64,000 nt of DNA from Burkholderiales bacterium (lineage in GTDB: Bacteria > Pseudomonadota > Gammaproteobacteria > Burkholderiales > SG8-39). Position 1 is the first letter of the stretch. Every line of letters starts with the position of its first letter. The stretch lies in NCBI GenBank assembly GCA_017880775.1, contig JADGRQ010000014.1:24217-88216 (forward strand). The letters run 5' to 3'. Below, in pieces: positions 30,628-39,400 of this stretch. The position numbers and the translations under genes are program-made. Below the pieces are notes generated by a model. It ran no database searches, was not told the DNA's origin, and saw only the letters and a list, made by a program, of their open reading frames with translations.

Positions 30628-31608
30628 TCAATCGATGCGCAGGTGGAGGTCGGCGATCACCTTCTTCCACCTCGCCACGTCCGCGCGCAGCTGCTGGGTG
30701 AACTGCTCCGAACTGTTGGCCACCACCTCCGCGCCCTGCGATGCGAACGTCGCACGGATCTCGGGCGAACGCAGGACGTCGACGATGTCTGCATGGAGCT
30801 TCTCGAGGATGGGTTTGGGTGTCTTGGCCGGCGCGAAGATGCCATACCACGTATCGGCCTCGTAGCCGCGCAGGCCCGCCTCCTGGAGCGTCGGGATGTC
30901 GTTTGCGATCGCGGGCCGCCGGGCGCTCGTGGTGGCGAGCGCGCGCAGCTTGCCGGTCTTGATGAACGGCAGAACCACCGGTGCGTTGGCGATCCACACC
31001 TGCGTCTGGCCGCCCAGCATGTCGGTAAGCGCCGGGCCGCTGCCCTTGTAAGGGACGTGCGTGAGGTCCACGCCCGCCATACTCTTGAACATCTCGGTGG
31101 CGAGGTGCGAAGGCGTACCGTTGCCGGGCGTGGCGTAATTGAGCTTGCCGGGATTTGCCTTGGCGTAGTCGATCAGCTCCTTCACCGTCTTCACTGGTAC
31201 CGAGGGATGAACGACGAGGATGTTCGGAGTGTTCGCCACCATCGTAATCGCCGCGAAGTCCTTCGTGGAATCGAAGCCCGCGTTGGCGTAGAGGCTCTGG
31301 TTCACGGCGTGCGTGCCGAGCACGCCGAGGATGAGCGTGTAGCCGTCGGGGTCCGCATCGGCCGCGGCCTTGGTGCCGATGTTGCCGCCCGCGCCGCCGC
31401 GGTTGTCGATGATCACGGGCTGGCTCCACTTCTCCGAGAGCTTCTGCGCGAGCGGCCGCGCGAGGATGTCGGTCCCGCCTCCAGGTGGAAACGGCACGAT
31501 GATCTTGACCGGCTTGGTGGGGTAGGGCTGCGCAGCGGGCTGAGCCGCCGCGAGCTGCGTGAACGCAGTGGCGAGGATGGCGGTGGCGAGCTTGAGGATG
31601 GTTTTCAT
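30628..31608 (-). CDS. Bug/TctC-family solute-binding protein
   Basis: 326 residues with a signal peptide (to about residue 24, LAAAQP). Motifs: VKIIVPFPPGGGTDILARPL, IDNRGGAGGNIGTKA, DPDGYTLILG, NYATPGNGTPSHLATEMF and HVPYKGSGPALTDML. It should bind a carboxylate in the periplasm. Second of two tandem receptors in the operon, 9 bp after the first; the pair probably recognises related acids that the PrpD enzymes then process. No transporter membrane subunits are in the window. Confidence 0.88.
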   Translation of the reverse strand: MKTILKLATAILATAFTQLAAAQPAAQPYPTKPVKIIVPFPPGGGTDILARPLAQKLSEKWSQPVIIDNRGGAGGNIGTKAAADADPDGYTLILGVLGTHAVNQSLYANAGFDSTKDFAAITMVANTPNILVVHPSVPVKTVKELIDYAKANPGKLNYATPGNGTPSHLATEMFKSMAGVDLTHVPYKGSGPALTDMLGGQTQVWIANAPVVLPFIKTGKLRALATTSARRPAIANDIPTLQEAGLRGYEADTWYGIFAPAKTPKPILEKLHADIVDVLRSPEIRATFASQGAEVVANSSEQFTQQLRADVARWKKVIADLHLRID

Positions 31609-31617
31609 GTCCCCTCC

Positions 31618-32574
31618 TTAGTCGGCCGTCGCGCCCGCATCGCGCGCGATCTTGCCCCACCGAACGATTTCCTCGTCGAGAAATCTGCGCAAGGCCTCGG
31701 GCGACGGTTGCGTGAACACCTCTACGCCGATATTGGCGAACTGTTCCTTCACTTGCGGCTGGGAGACGGTCTTCATGAGCGCATCGTTCAGCTTCGCGAC
31801 GATCGGGGCGGGAGTGCCCTTGGGGGCCATGAGCGCGAACCAGTTCACCGCTTGCACGCCCGCGAGGCCCTGCTCGCCGGAAGTCGGGACGTTTGGAAGC
31901 ACGCTTGTGCGCTGCCGGTTGGTCACCGCGAGCGCGCGCAGCTTGCCCTCCTTCACCTGGGTCGCGAGTGCGGGAAGGTCCATGACGATGCCTTCCACGT
32001 GGCCGCCGAGGGTATCGATCACCGCGGGGCCGGCGCCCTTGTATGGCACGTGCAGGAAGTCGCCTTTCGAGACGTTTTTCAGCAGCTCTATGGCGAGGTG
32101 CGGCAGGCCGCCGTTTCCCGAGGAGGAAAGCGTGACCTGCTTCTTCTTGGAGAGCGCCACCAGTTCCGGCAGCGTATTCGCCGGCACCGAGGGATGCACG
32201 GCGATCACCTCGGGGGTCAGCGCCACCGTGTTGATCGGCGCGAAGTCCTTCGCGGTGTCGTAGGGAATTTTGGGGTACGTGGCGAGACTGATCACCAGCG
32301 GGCTCAGGCTGCCCAGCGTGATCGTGTAGCCGTCGGGCGCGGACTTCGCGACCAGGTCCGTGGCCATCGTGGCATTTGCGCCCGGATGGTTCTCGATCAC
32401 GACCGGCTTGCCCAGGAGCTCGGCCATCTTCGGCCCGATGATGCGCGCGACGACATCGTTCGATCCGCCGGGCGGGAAACCCACCACCAGCTTGATGGGC
32501 TTGTTGGGGTAGTCCTGCGCGCTCGCGAAGAGCGGCGACAACGTGCAGCAGAGCGCAACGAACAGCTTTTTCAT
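31618..32574 (-). CDS. Bug/TctC-family solute-binding protein
   Basis: 318 residues from ATG 32574, with GAGGAGAAACG before it. Signal peptide to about residue 20 (LFASA-QD). Motifs: IKLVVGFPPGGSNDVVARII, IENHPGANATMATDL, APDGYTITLG, SSGNGGLPHLAIELL and HVPYKGAGPAVIDTLGG. It lies 19 bp after the MBL gene and 9 bp before the second Bug gene. The ligand loop differs from the next receptor (SSSGNGG against ATPGNGT), suggesting different specificity. Confidence 0.88.
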   Translation of the reverse strand: MKKLFVALCCTLSPLFASAQDYPNKPIKLVVGFPPGGSNDVVARIIGPKMAELLGKPVVIENHPGANATMATDLVAKSAPDGYTITLGSLSPLVISLATYPKIPYDTAKDFAPINTVALTPEVIAVHPSVPANTLPELVALSKKKQVTLSSSGNGGLPHLAIELLKNVSKGDFLHVPYKGAGPAVIDTLGGHVEGIVMDLPALATQVKEGKLRALAVTNRQRTSVLPNVPTSGEQGLAGVQAVNWFALMAPKGTPAPIVAKLNDALMKTVSQPQVKEQFANIGVEVFTQPSPEALRRFLDEEIVRWGKIARDAGATAD

Positions 32575-32593
32575 CGTTTCTCCTCGTAGTTCT

Positions 32594-33391
32594 CTAGGCG
32601 ATCGGTTCGGCGTCGAGACGCACGGCGATCCCTTGAAGCGGTGCCGAAGCGGGGGGATATCGGTCCATGACGAGCGGGTCGTGCCCCGGGACGACATGCC
32701 GGGGCGACGACGCGAGCTGCTTCAGCTTCCCGTAACCCTCGATCAAGTCGCCCACGTGGAACACGAGCGGGAAGCCGCGCCCCGTCTCGAAGTGCTCGTA
32801 GTAATGACTCGCATCCGACGCAAGCACCACCCAGCCGCGCTTCGTATTTACGCGCACCGCCTGCATGCCCATGGTATGGCCACCGATGCGGTGCACGCTC
32901 AGTCCCGGCGCGATCACTTCGTCGCCGTCGTGGAAGACGACCTTGTTCGCGTATACGAGGCGCACGAGGCCGCAGACGTGATCGGGTTCGTAGGGTTTGG
33001 CGAAACGCTCGTAGCGCATGTAGCGGCCCGTGGCGAACGCCATTTCGTCGTCCTGGACGTGGAAGACCGCGTTTGGAAACGAATCGAAGGCGCCGACGTG
33101 GTCGTTGTGGAAATGCGTGATGATGACCTGCCCCACGGCGAGCGGATCGACGCCTGCGAGGTTCAGTGCTTCCACGGGCGTGCGCAGCAGCGTGCGCCCG
33201 CGCTTCACCGCCATGTCCTGGTTGAACCCCGTATCGACGACGAAGAGCCGCCCCGCGCCGCGGATCACCCACAGGTAATAGTCCATCGTGGCGGGCGCAT
33301 CGTGCGGATCGCCGCCGATGAAAAGGTCCGCCCGCCGCGCGGGCCGCCACGCGTACTTGAGGGCGAGGACTTCGTATTCGGGAAGGCTCAT
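32594..33391 (-). CDS. MBL-fold lactonase-like hydrolase (AttM/AHL-lactonase type), first copy
   Basis: 265 residues from the ATG at 33391, which overlaps the stop of the upstream PrpD gene by 4 bp. Metal ligands: THFHNDHVGA (HxHxDH), RIGGHTMGMQ, VLASDASHYYEHFE and VVPGHDPLVMDRYPPA. Family as for the copy at 28456-29271. The two copies in one operon, each beside a PrpD gene, suggest that ring opening of a lactone is a step of the pathway; quorum-signal degradation is the alternative reading. Confidence 0.86.
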   Translation of the reverse strand: MSLPEYEVLALKYAWRPARRADLFIGGDPHDAPATMDYYLWVIRGAGRLFVVDTGFNQDMAVKRGRTLLRTPVEALNLAGVDPLAVGQVIITHFHNDHVGAFDSFPNAVFHVQDDEMAFATGRYMRYERFAKPYEPDHVCGLVRLVYANKVVFHDGDEVIAPGLSVHRIGGHTMGMQAVRVNTKRGWVVLASDASHYYEHFETGRGFPLVFHVGDLIEGYGKLKQLASSPRHVVPGHDPLVMDRYPPASAPLQGIAVRLDAEPIA

Positions 33392-34734
33392 CGGAGCGCG
33401 GTGAGTTTCATCAGGTCCGCGATATTGGCGATCTTCTCGACGTTCATCGCCGCGTCCGCCAGCGCCGCGCACCTTTTCTCCCCGATCACCGGCCCGGCGA
33501 GGCTTTCGAACTTCGCGCGCAGCTCATCGTCACTCATCGAGTTCTGGATCGAGCCCTTGGGATAGTCCACCTGGGAAGAGAATTTCCTGCCGTCCGATTG
33601 CGTCGCGGTGATGCGCACCGAGACGCCGCGCGGCAGGCCGCCGACCGTCTCGAACTTCGCGAGGCCGGCCAGGCGTTTCACGTCCTTGTTGCGGATGTTG
33701 CGGTCGGAATACTGCTTGAGCAGCGCCTTGCCCTCCAGCATCGCCACGGCCACCGAGAACGGCAACGACACCTGCGCCTCATGGTACGTCGCCGGCTCGG
33801 CGTTGCGGTGGTATTTGGACCAATCCTCGTGTCGTTCGATGTCGATCGCGGCCACCTTCGAAGCGTCGAATCCAGGTTGGGCACGGATCTCCAGCGCGCA
33901 GTCGATCGCGTTGTGGATCGGGCGCGCGCACGAATAGGGCTTGAACTCGATGTCGAGCTGATACGGGCCGTCCATCCCCGCGTCGAGCGCGTGCGGCGTG
34001 CGCTTGTCGCTGTAGACGTTGAGCCAGCCGCGCTCGCCTTCGAAGATGAGCGAGGTGCCGGTAAAGCCGAGCTTCGCCATCAGCGCGCTGGTGATGCCGC
34101 CGCGCGCCGCGGGGCCCGGATTGAAGCGCTTCTGCATCGAGGGTCCGTACATTTCCATGAGGCCCGCGGACTGCGCGCCCGCCATACCGAGCGCGCTCGT
34201 AAGGCGCTGGGGGTTGAGACCCATAAGTTTGCCCGCGGCGACGGTCGCGCCGAACACGCCGGTCGTGGGCGTGGTGTGATATCCGCGGTTGCGCAGCGAC
34301 GGATTGGCCGCGCGGCTCGCGCGCTCCATCATCTCGCAGCCCGCGGCGAGCGCCGCGACGAGGTCGCGGCCGGAAGCCGCCGAAGCTTCCGCGGCGGCGA
34401 GCGCCGAGGAATAGACCGGGGGACTGAAGTGGAAGAGCGCCAGCACGTCGATGTCGTCCAGCTCCAGGCTGTGCGACGAGATCGCGTTGGCGAATGCGGC
34501 GTTCGTCATCGATACCCGCGCGTTGCCGCCGATCACGCGCGATCGCCCCTTGCCGCCCTGGTCGAGCGCGAAAGCCCGCGCCACCTTGCCGCTCTGCGTC
34601 TGGCTTCCGCCCATGGCCACGCCCAGGTAGTCCAGCAGCAGGCGCTTCACCGCATGGCGGGATGCCTCGGGAAGGTCGTTGTACCTCATGCCGGCGAACC
34701 GTGCGGCGAGCTTCTCTGCGTAGGTCTTGGTCAT
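33388..34734 (-). CDS. MmgE/PrpD family protein (second copy)
   Basis: 448 residues from the ATG at 34734. MmgE/PrpD elements: LLDYLGVAMGGSQ, NAISHSLELDDIDVLALFHF (substrate-side D/H cluster), YHTTPTTGVFGATVAAGKLMG, QSAGLMEMYGPSMQKRFNPG and the lid-domain PYSCARPIHNAIDC. It overlaps the gene before and the gene after by 4 bp each, so all three are tightly coupled. Likely a dehydratase, decarboxylase or epimerase of a C4-C7 di- or tricarboxylate. Confidence 0.86.
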   Translation of the reverse strand: MTKTYAEKLAARFAGMRYNDLPEASRHAVKRLLLDYLGVAMGGSQTQSGKVARAFALDQGGKGRSRVIGGNARVSMTNAAFANAISSHSLELDDIDVLALFHFSPPVYSSALAAAEASAASGRDLVAALAAGCEMMERASRAANPSLRNRGYHTTPTTGVFGATVAAGKLMGLNPQRLTSALGMAGAQSAGLMEMYGPSMQKRFNPGPAARGGITSALMAKLGFTGTSLIFEGERGWLNVYSDKRTPHALDAGMDGPYQLDIEFKPYSCARPIHNAIDCALEIRAQPGFDASKVAAIDIERHEDWSKYHRNAEPATYHEAQVSLPFSVAVAMLEGKALLKQYSDRNIRNKDVKRLAGLAKFETVGGLPRGVSVRITATQSDGRKFSSQVDYPKGSIQNSMSDDELRAKFESLAGPVIGEKRCAALADAAMNVEKIANIADLMKLTALR

Positions 34735-36119
34735 TGGATCAGGTCCATCAATTCGTTCACATGGGGGAGCGTCTCGAGCCGGTCGACCACCTCGACGATC
34801 CGGTCGGCGTCCGCGCGCTTCATGCACGGCGCCACCACCGCGTGGAACTTGTCCACGATCTCCTGCGGCGAGAGCGGATTCTCCGGACTTCCCCGCCGAT
34901 GCAGCGTGAGCTTTTCGAACCTGCGGCCGTCGCGGGTCTTCACGCGCAGCCGCGAGGCATGGCGGAAAGCAGGCCCCATCGCCTCGATCTCCTTGTCGAC
35001 ATGGGCCCGGATGCGCTTCACGAAGTCCAGCGTCTTCGGCTCGGCGAGGCGGTTTTCCTGGTACTGCTCGGTGAAGGCCACACCGTCAAGCGCGATGACG
35101 GCGAGCCCGTAGAAGAGGTTCATCTGCGCGGCGGTCACGCCCTGCGCCTTGTATTCCCACGCGCAGTGCACGTGCGTCATGGGGCTCAGCCCCGCCTCCA
35201 CTTCCGCCACGTCGTCGGCGGTGAGGCCGTTTTCCCGCAGGATCGCGAGCAGCCCGTCCTGCGCGCTGTGGATGCTCGTGACACTTGCGTGCGGCTTGTA
35301 GCCGACGTTGAGCGTCTCCCAGGTCGTGCCCAACCCGTCCGTGAGGCGCTTCGGATCCGGCTGGTCCGAGTGGCTCGAAAGATATCCGCCGTAGGGGGCT
35401 TCGAGGACATCGGTGATGCCGGTGAAGTCGTCGGCCGCGAGGCGCGCAGAGTAGACGCCGCTTTGCGCCGCGCGCCCGCTGTGAAAGCGCTTGACCATCG
35501 CGCCTTCCTGCGCCGCCATGAGGCCGCCCGCCTGGGAGCCGACGATGCCGATCGCGTGCTGGAACCGGACGGCGTCCAGCCCGAGCATGCGCGCGGCCGT
35601 GCCGGCGGCGACGAAGGCCCCGGACGTGCCTTGCGGATGGAAGCCGCCGAAGAACAGGCTCATCGTCGCCGCGTTGCCGACGCGGGTGCCGATCTCGTAG
35701 CCCGCCACCATCGCCGTGATCACGTCCTTGCCCGTGGCGCGTCCCGACTCCTGCGCGAGCGCGAGCGCCACCGGCGTGGCGATCGAGCCCGGATGGACGA
35801 TCGATTCCTTGTGGATGTCGTCCAGCTCGAACGCGTGCCCGCCGGTTCCGTTCACGAGCGCGGCGAGCGACACGGAGGTCTTGCGGCCCATGCCGATCAC
35901 GGAGGCCACCGGCTTCGCGCCTTCGTGGTCGGCCAGCGCGGCGACCTTGCGGGTCCAGGGAAGGGTTGCGCCGAACAGGCAGCAGCCGAGGCTGTCCAGC
36001 ACGCTCGATTTGATGCGGGCGACCACCTCCGCCCGAATCTGCTCGTACCGCAGCGCGGCGCCGAACCGCGCAAGGTCGCGCGTTGCGTTGGCAAGGAGGG
36101 GCGGCGTCTGCTCGCTCAC
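34731..36119 (-). CDS. MmgE/PrpD family protein (first gene of the operon)
   Basis: 462 residues. Elements: LDSLGCCLFGATLPW, NGTGGHAFELDDIHKESIVH (where PrpD proteins place catalytic D and H), HPGSIATPVALALAQ, FHPQGTSGAFVAAGTAARML and QAGGLMAAQEGAMVKRFHSG. It opens the seven-gene operon, and no promoter with consensus hexamers is obvious upstream, where the region is shared with a divergent TA pair. Paralogous to the next gene, with clear shared order of motifs. Confidence 0.86.
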   Translation of the reverse strand: MSEQTPPLLANATRDLARFGAALRYEQIRAEVVARIKSSVLDSLGCCLFGATLPWTRKVAALADHEGAKPVASVIGMGRKTSVSLAALVNGTGGHAFELDDIHKESIVHPGSIATPVALALAQESGRATGKDVITAMVAGYEIGTRVGNAATMSLFFGGFHPQGTSGAFVAAGTAARMLGLDAVRFQHAIGIVGSQAGGLMAAQEGAMVKRFHSGRAAQSGVYSARLAADDFTGITDVLEAPYGGYLSSHSDQPDPKRLTDGLGTTWETLNVGYKPHASVTSIHSAQDGLLAILRENGLTADDVAEVEAGLSPMTHVHCAWEYKAQGVTAAQMNLFYGLAVIALDGVAFTEQYQENRLAEPKTLDFVKRIRAHVDKEIEAMGPAFRHASRLRVKTRDGRRFEKLTLHRRGSPENPLSPQEIVDKFHAVVAPCMKRADADRIVEVVDRLETLPHVNELMDLIQ

Positions 36120-36200
36120 GGGTCATGAATCCTTCGAGTGGGAAAGGGATTCTCGACTACGACATCCGCTTTGTCACGTGCGCCCTCTGGCGGGAACGGC

Positions 36201-36240
36201 TTGACCCGAAATCTACAAAAACGTAGAATTTTGTGAGGAG
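36201..36240 (+). promoter_or_regulatory. Promoter/operator of the RHH-GNAT pair
   Basis: TTGACC (36201-36206), 17 bp, TAGAAT (36224-36229) form a near-consensus sigma-70 promoter. An inverted repeat TCTAC-N6-GTAGA (36212-36216 / 36223-36227) covers the spacer and the -10, as expected for an antitoxin-bound operator. AGGAG at 36236-36240 is the ribosome site, so the leader would be very short. Confidence 0.6.
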
Positions 36241-36248
36241 TCAAGGAA

Positions 36249-36530
36249 ATGGAAAAGGAAAACCGCAAGGAAACCCAGATTTCCGCGCTCGTGTCCGCTG
36301 CGACCCGGGACCTGCTCGAACGGCACGTGCGCGCGAGCGGAGTGAAGAAGGGCCACCTGGTTGAGCAGGCGCTGCAGCACTATCTGGTCGCGCTGGAGCA
36401 GCTGCCCGCCGACGTCGTCGTTCATCCAAAGCTCGTCGTGACGCGCAAGTCCGGCGAGGCGATCCTGAAGCAGATCCAGACCGGCAAGCCCACTAAGGCG
36501 CTGCGCGACCTGATGCGCGATGGAGATTAG
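36249..36530 (+). CDS. RHH-type antitoxin of a GNAT toxin-antitoxin pair
   Basis: 93 residues. The N-terminus (KETQISALVSAATRDLLERH and GVKKGHLVEQALQHYL) reads as a ribbon-helix-helix domain. The C-terminal tail (KSGEAILKQIQTGKPTKALR) is the toxin-wrapping part. The stop overlaps the acetyltransferase start by 11 bp. An inverted repeat overlies its promoter. This arrangement matches TacA/AtaR-type antitoxins paired with tRNA-acetylating GNAT toxins, although the antitoxin itself is divergent. Confidence 0.75.
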   Translation: MEKENRKETQISALVSAATRDLLERHVRASGVKKGHLVEQALQHYLVALEQLPADVVVHPKLVVTRKSGEAILKQIQTGKPTKALRDLMRDGD

Positions 36531-37041
36531 GGCGCTGCGCGAAGCGGACGAGCGCTCCCAGTTCCGCTCCGGCGACCCCGATCTTAATCGCTTCTTCCAC
36601 CGCTTCGCGGCGCAGAACCAGTTCAGGCACTTCGTCGGCGTCACCTACGTAGCGCTCATGGACGGGCGGATCCTCGGATTCGCGACGGTCGCTCCGGGCC
36701 ATATTGAGACCGAGGGGCTGCCCGCAGCCGCGCGCCGCAAGCTGCCGCGATACCCGTTGCCCGTCCTGCGCCTTGCGCGCCTCGCCGTGGACCAGCCGGC
36801 CCAGGGGCAGGGGCTCGGTGGGCAGCTCCTGCGCTTCGTGCTCCAACTCGCCGGGCGGATGGCCGCCGACTTCGGCTGCGCCGGCGTGATCGTCGACGCG
36901 AAGCGCGGCGCAGTCGAGTTTTACGCGAAGCACGGGTTCATCCCGCTGGAGGCGGTCAGCGGCCAGTCGGATGCGCGGCCGCGTCCCACTGCGATGTTTC
37001 TCGCGATGAGCGCCATCCGGGAAGCGTCGGAAGGGCGGTGA
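36520..37041 (+). CDS. GNAT acetyltransferase toxin (TacT/AtaT-like)
   Basis: 173 residues. Features of GNAT toxins: start MEIRALREADERSQFRSGDP and the FHRFAAQNQF helix (the usual S-G-x-x-x-L-D-x-x-L/F-x-x-x-A segment), LPVLRLARLAVDQPAQGQGL with the acetyl-CoA-binding Q-G-x-G-x-G, then VDAKRGAVEFYAKHGFIPLE. Such toxins acetylate the amino acid on charged tRNA and stop translation. Preceded by its RHH partner with an 11-bp overlap. Confidence 0.82.
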   Translation: MEIRALREADERSQFRSGDPDLNRFFHRFAAQNQFRHFVGVTYVALMDGRILGFATVAPGHIETEGLPAAARRKLPRYPLPVLRLARLAVDQPAQGQGLGGQLLRFVLQLAGRMAADFGCAGVIVDAKRGAVEFYAKHGFIPLEAVSGQSDARPRPTAMFLAMSAIREASEGR

Positions 37042-37102
37042 GGCGAGGTGAGGTGAGCCGATCTCTTCGCGCGTGCGGCGCCTCGCCAGCGCGATTCTCC
37101 GC

Positions 37103-39187
37103 TCAATTCCTTTTGTTGTTCCGCCTCGCTCGCCACGCGAAGACCATCCACACGACGAGCACGAGCAGCAACATGGCGACAGCGACACCGGCTGCAAACC
37201 TGCCGCCGGGGCGGTCGGTGATGCTCGATAGCAGGCTGGGTGCCGGATCGCCCGGCCGGTGCAGCGCGAAGGCAATGATCGCGTCGCCGAGCTTGCCACC
37301 CGCGTCGGAGCGTCCGCCCGCCGCGACGACGACGAACTGCCGCCCCTGCCACCGGTAAGACATCGGCGTCGCAATTGCCGCGGCCGGCAGCCTGCCGGTC
37401 CACAGTTCAGCACCAGACTTGGCATCGAAGGCACGCAAATAGCGGTCGAGCGCCGCGCCGATGAAGACGAGCCCACCGCGCGTGACGAGCGGGCCGCCGA
37501 AGTTGGGCGTGCCGTGGTGCATGGCGATGCCGAGCGGCGCGATTTCCTCGGTGGTGCCGAGATTCGCTTCCCACAGGATGCGCTTGGATCGCAGGTCCAG
37601 CGCCGCGAGCACGCCCCAGGGCGGCGGGTTGCAGGGCATGCCCAAGGGCGAGAGGAGGAGTTCCCGCTTCATGCCGAACGGCGCGCCGGCCTGCGGCGAG
37701 ACTTCGCGATCGGGAAAGCGCTTTTTCATCGCGTCGAACTCCCCCGCGGGAAACAGGGTCACGAAGTGCGCGAGCCGGCTGGTGTTGACGTACACGATGT
37801 CGGTCGCGGGATCGATCGCGACGCCGCCCCAGTTGATGCCGCCGCCGGTAAACGGAAACAGAATGGTTCCTTGTTCGCTGGGTGGAGTGTAGAGGCCATC
37901 ATTGCGCGCACCAGCGATCCGCTCGCGACATCTGCCCCGGTCCCAGAACGTGAGGCCCCAGGCGTCGTCCGCAGTCAGCCGCGACGGCGCGAGCAGCGGC
38001 AGGTCGGCGGGAAATGGCTGCGTCGGCGACAGCGCCTCGCCGGCCGCGCCGCCCTGCGGCACTGTGCGCTCCTCGACCGGAAACACGGGCGTGCCCGAGT
38101 CGCGATCGAGCACGAACAGCATCGCCTGCTTGTTCCCTACGATGACGACGTCGCGCGGCTTGCCAGCGACACTGATGGTGGCCAGCGTCGGCTGCGCCGG
38201 GACGTCGTAATCCCAGACGTCGTGGTGCACGGTCTGGAAGTGCCAGGCCATCGCGCCGTCGTCGAGCTTGAGCGCGACGACGGAGTTAGCGTACAGGTTT
38301 GCGCCGGGCCGCAGGCCCCCGTAGAAATCCGGGCTCGGGCTGGAGGTCGGCAGGAACACCAGCCCGCGCGCGGGATCCACGGACATCGGCGCCCAGACGT
38401 TCGCGCTCCCTGCGCTCTTCCAGCCTTCGCCCCAGGTTTTCGCCGCCGGGTCCGCGGCATCGCGCGGAATCGGGTCCCACTGCCAGCGCAGCTTGCCCGT
38501 TCGCGCGTCGTAGGCGTGCACGGTGCCTCGGGGCGAGGCGACCCGCTGGTTGTCGTTGATCGCCGAGCCCACGACGACCACGCCGCCCGCCGCCACCGGC
38601 GGCGAGGTGATCTGCCATTCCCCGGGACCCAGGAGCGGCTTTCCGATGTCGACCTGCACCTCGCCCTGCGCGCCGAAATCGGCGCAAGGTTTTCCCGACG
38701 CGAGATCGAGCGCGATGACGCGCGCGTCGTTGGTCGCGGTGAATATGCGCGCCGCGCAAGCCGCCCCCGCTTTCGCATCCGGATCGCGCCACAGCGCGAC
38801 GCCGCGGCAATTGAACAGGTTCGCCGGGCGGTAGTCGGTGCGGATTATCGGATCGAAACGCCATCGCTCGGCGCCCGAGCCCGGATCGAGCGCGATCACT
38901 TCATTGAACGACGTGCACAGGACGAGGCGATCGTCGGCGAGGATCGGGGTCACCTGGAACTTGCTGCGCTGCATCGCCTTCGCGTCGCGCTTGTCGAGAT
39001 CCCCGGTGCGGTAGGTCCATGCAATCGAGAGATTGCCCACGTTTCCCGGCGAGATCTCCGGGATCGGGGCGTAGCCCGTACCTCCGGTGTCGGCGCCGTA
39101 GTGCTCTGGGAAACCTGCGCCGAGAGCGGGTAGGGCACAGGCCACGGCGCAGGCTGCGAGGCTTCGGCGCAAGAGGCAATGCTTCAT
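37103..39187 (-). CDS. Membrane-anchored PQQ-dependent dehydrogenase-like protein
   Basis: 694 residues from ATG 39187 with a signal peptide (to about residue 20, PALGAG). The long middle part is an eight-bladed PQQ propeller: HYGADTGGTGYAPIPEI, VGNLSIAWTYRTGDL, repeated tryptophan-docking strands such as GAERWRFDP, KLRWQWDPI and GAELWTGRLP, and VHHDVWDYDVPAQP. The C-terminus adds one transmembrane helix (AVAMLLLVLVVWMVFAW) and a basic tail, so the enzyme is held to the inner membrane from its C-terminal end. No haem c motif. Likely oxidises an alcohol or sugar to quinone; substrate unknown. Confidence 0.86.
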   Translation of the reverse strand: MKHCLLRRSLAACAVACALPALGAGFPEHYGADTGGTGYAPIPEISPGNVGNLSIAWTYRTGDLDKRDAKAMQRSKFQVTPILADDRLVLCTSFNEVIALDPGSGAERWRFDPIIRTDYRPANLFNCRGVALWRDPDAKAGAACAARIFTATNDARVIALDLASGKPCADFGAQGEVQVDIGKPLLGPGEWQITSPPVAAGGVVVVGSAINDNQRVASPRGTVHAYDARTGKLRWQWDPIPRDAADPAAKTWGEGWKSAGSANVWAPMSVDPARGLVFLPTSSPSPDFYGGLRPGANLYANSVVALKLDDGAMAWHFQTVHHDVWDYDVPAQPTLATISVAGKPRDVVIVGNKQAMLFVLDRDSGTPVFPVEERTVPQGGAAGEALSPTQPFPADLPLLAPSRLTADDAWGLTFWDRGRCRERIAGARNDGLYTPPSEQGTILFPFTGGGINWGGVAIDPATDIVYVNTSRLAHFVTLFPAGEFDAMKKRFPDREVSPQAGAPFGMKRELLLSPLGMPCNPPPWGVLAALDLRSKRILWEANLGTTEEIAPLGIAMHHGTPNFGGPLVTRGGLVFIGAALDRYLRAFDAKSGAELWTGRLPAAAIATPMSYRWQGRQFVVVAAGGRSDAGGKLGDAIIAFALHRPGDPAPSLLSSITDRPGGRFAAGVAVAMLLLVLVVWMVFAWRARRNNKRN

Positions 39188-39400
39188 TTCTTGGAAGTTT
39201 ATGCGACTTTCACCCACTGGTTGCGGCCGCTGTTCGGGCTGAAGGACGCAGGTCATCCGGCTTGGTGCCTGTCGCGTTCATCGGGGCATGTGGGACGAGC
39301 CGGCAGAACGTGTCGAGCACCCGGGGCCGCTAATTGCGCGAGCCGGCGTGACGCGGTATTCAAATAGAATCACCTACTCTCAACAACGGAGCCGCAGCGC

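Noticed and set aside
29282..31660. An uninterrupted 792-codon frame that could be read as one Bug-PrpD fusion
   Set aside because: Only the last 447 codons are PrpD; the upstream part is the wrong frame of the Bug gene, which has its own start, stop and signal peptide. PrpD starts at 30625.
28456..33391. The two MBL proteins as quorum-quenching enzymes
   Set aside because: The motifs fit AHL lactonases, but their embedding in an organic-acid operon makes a catabolic lactonase more likely. It is mentioned only as an alternative.
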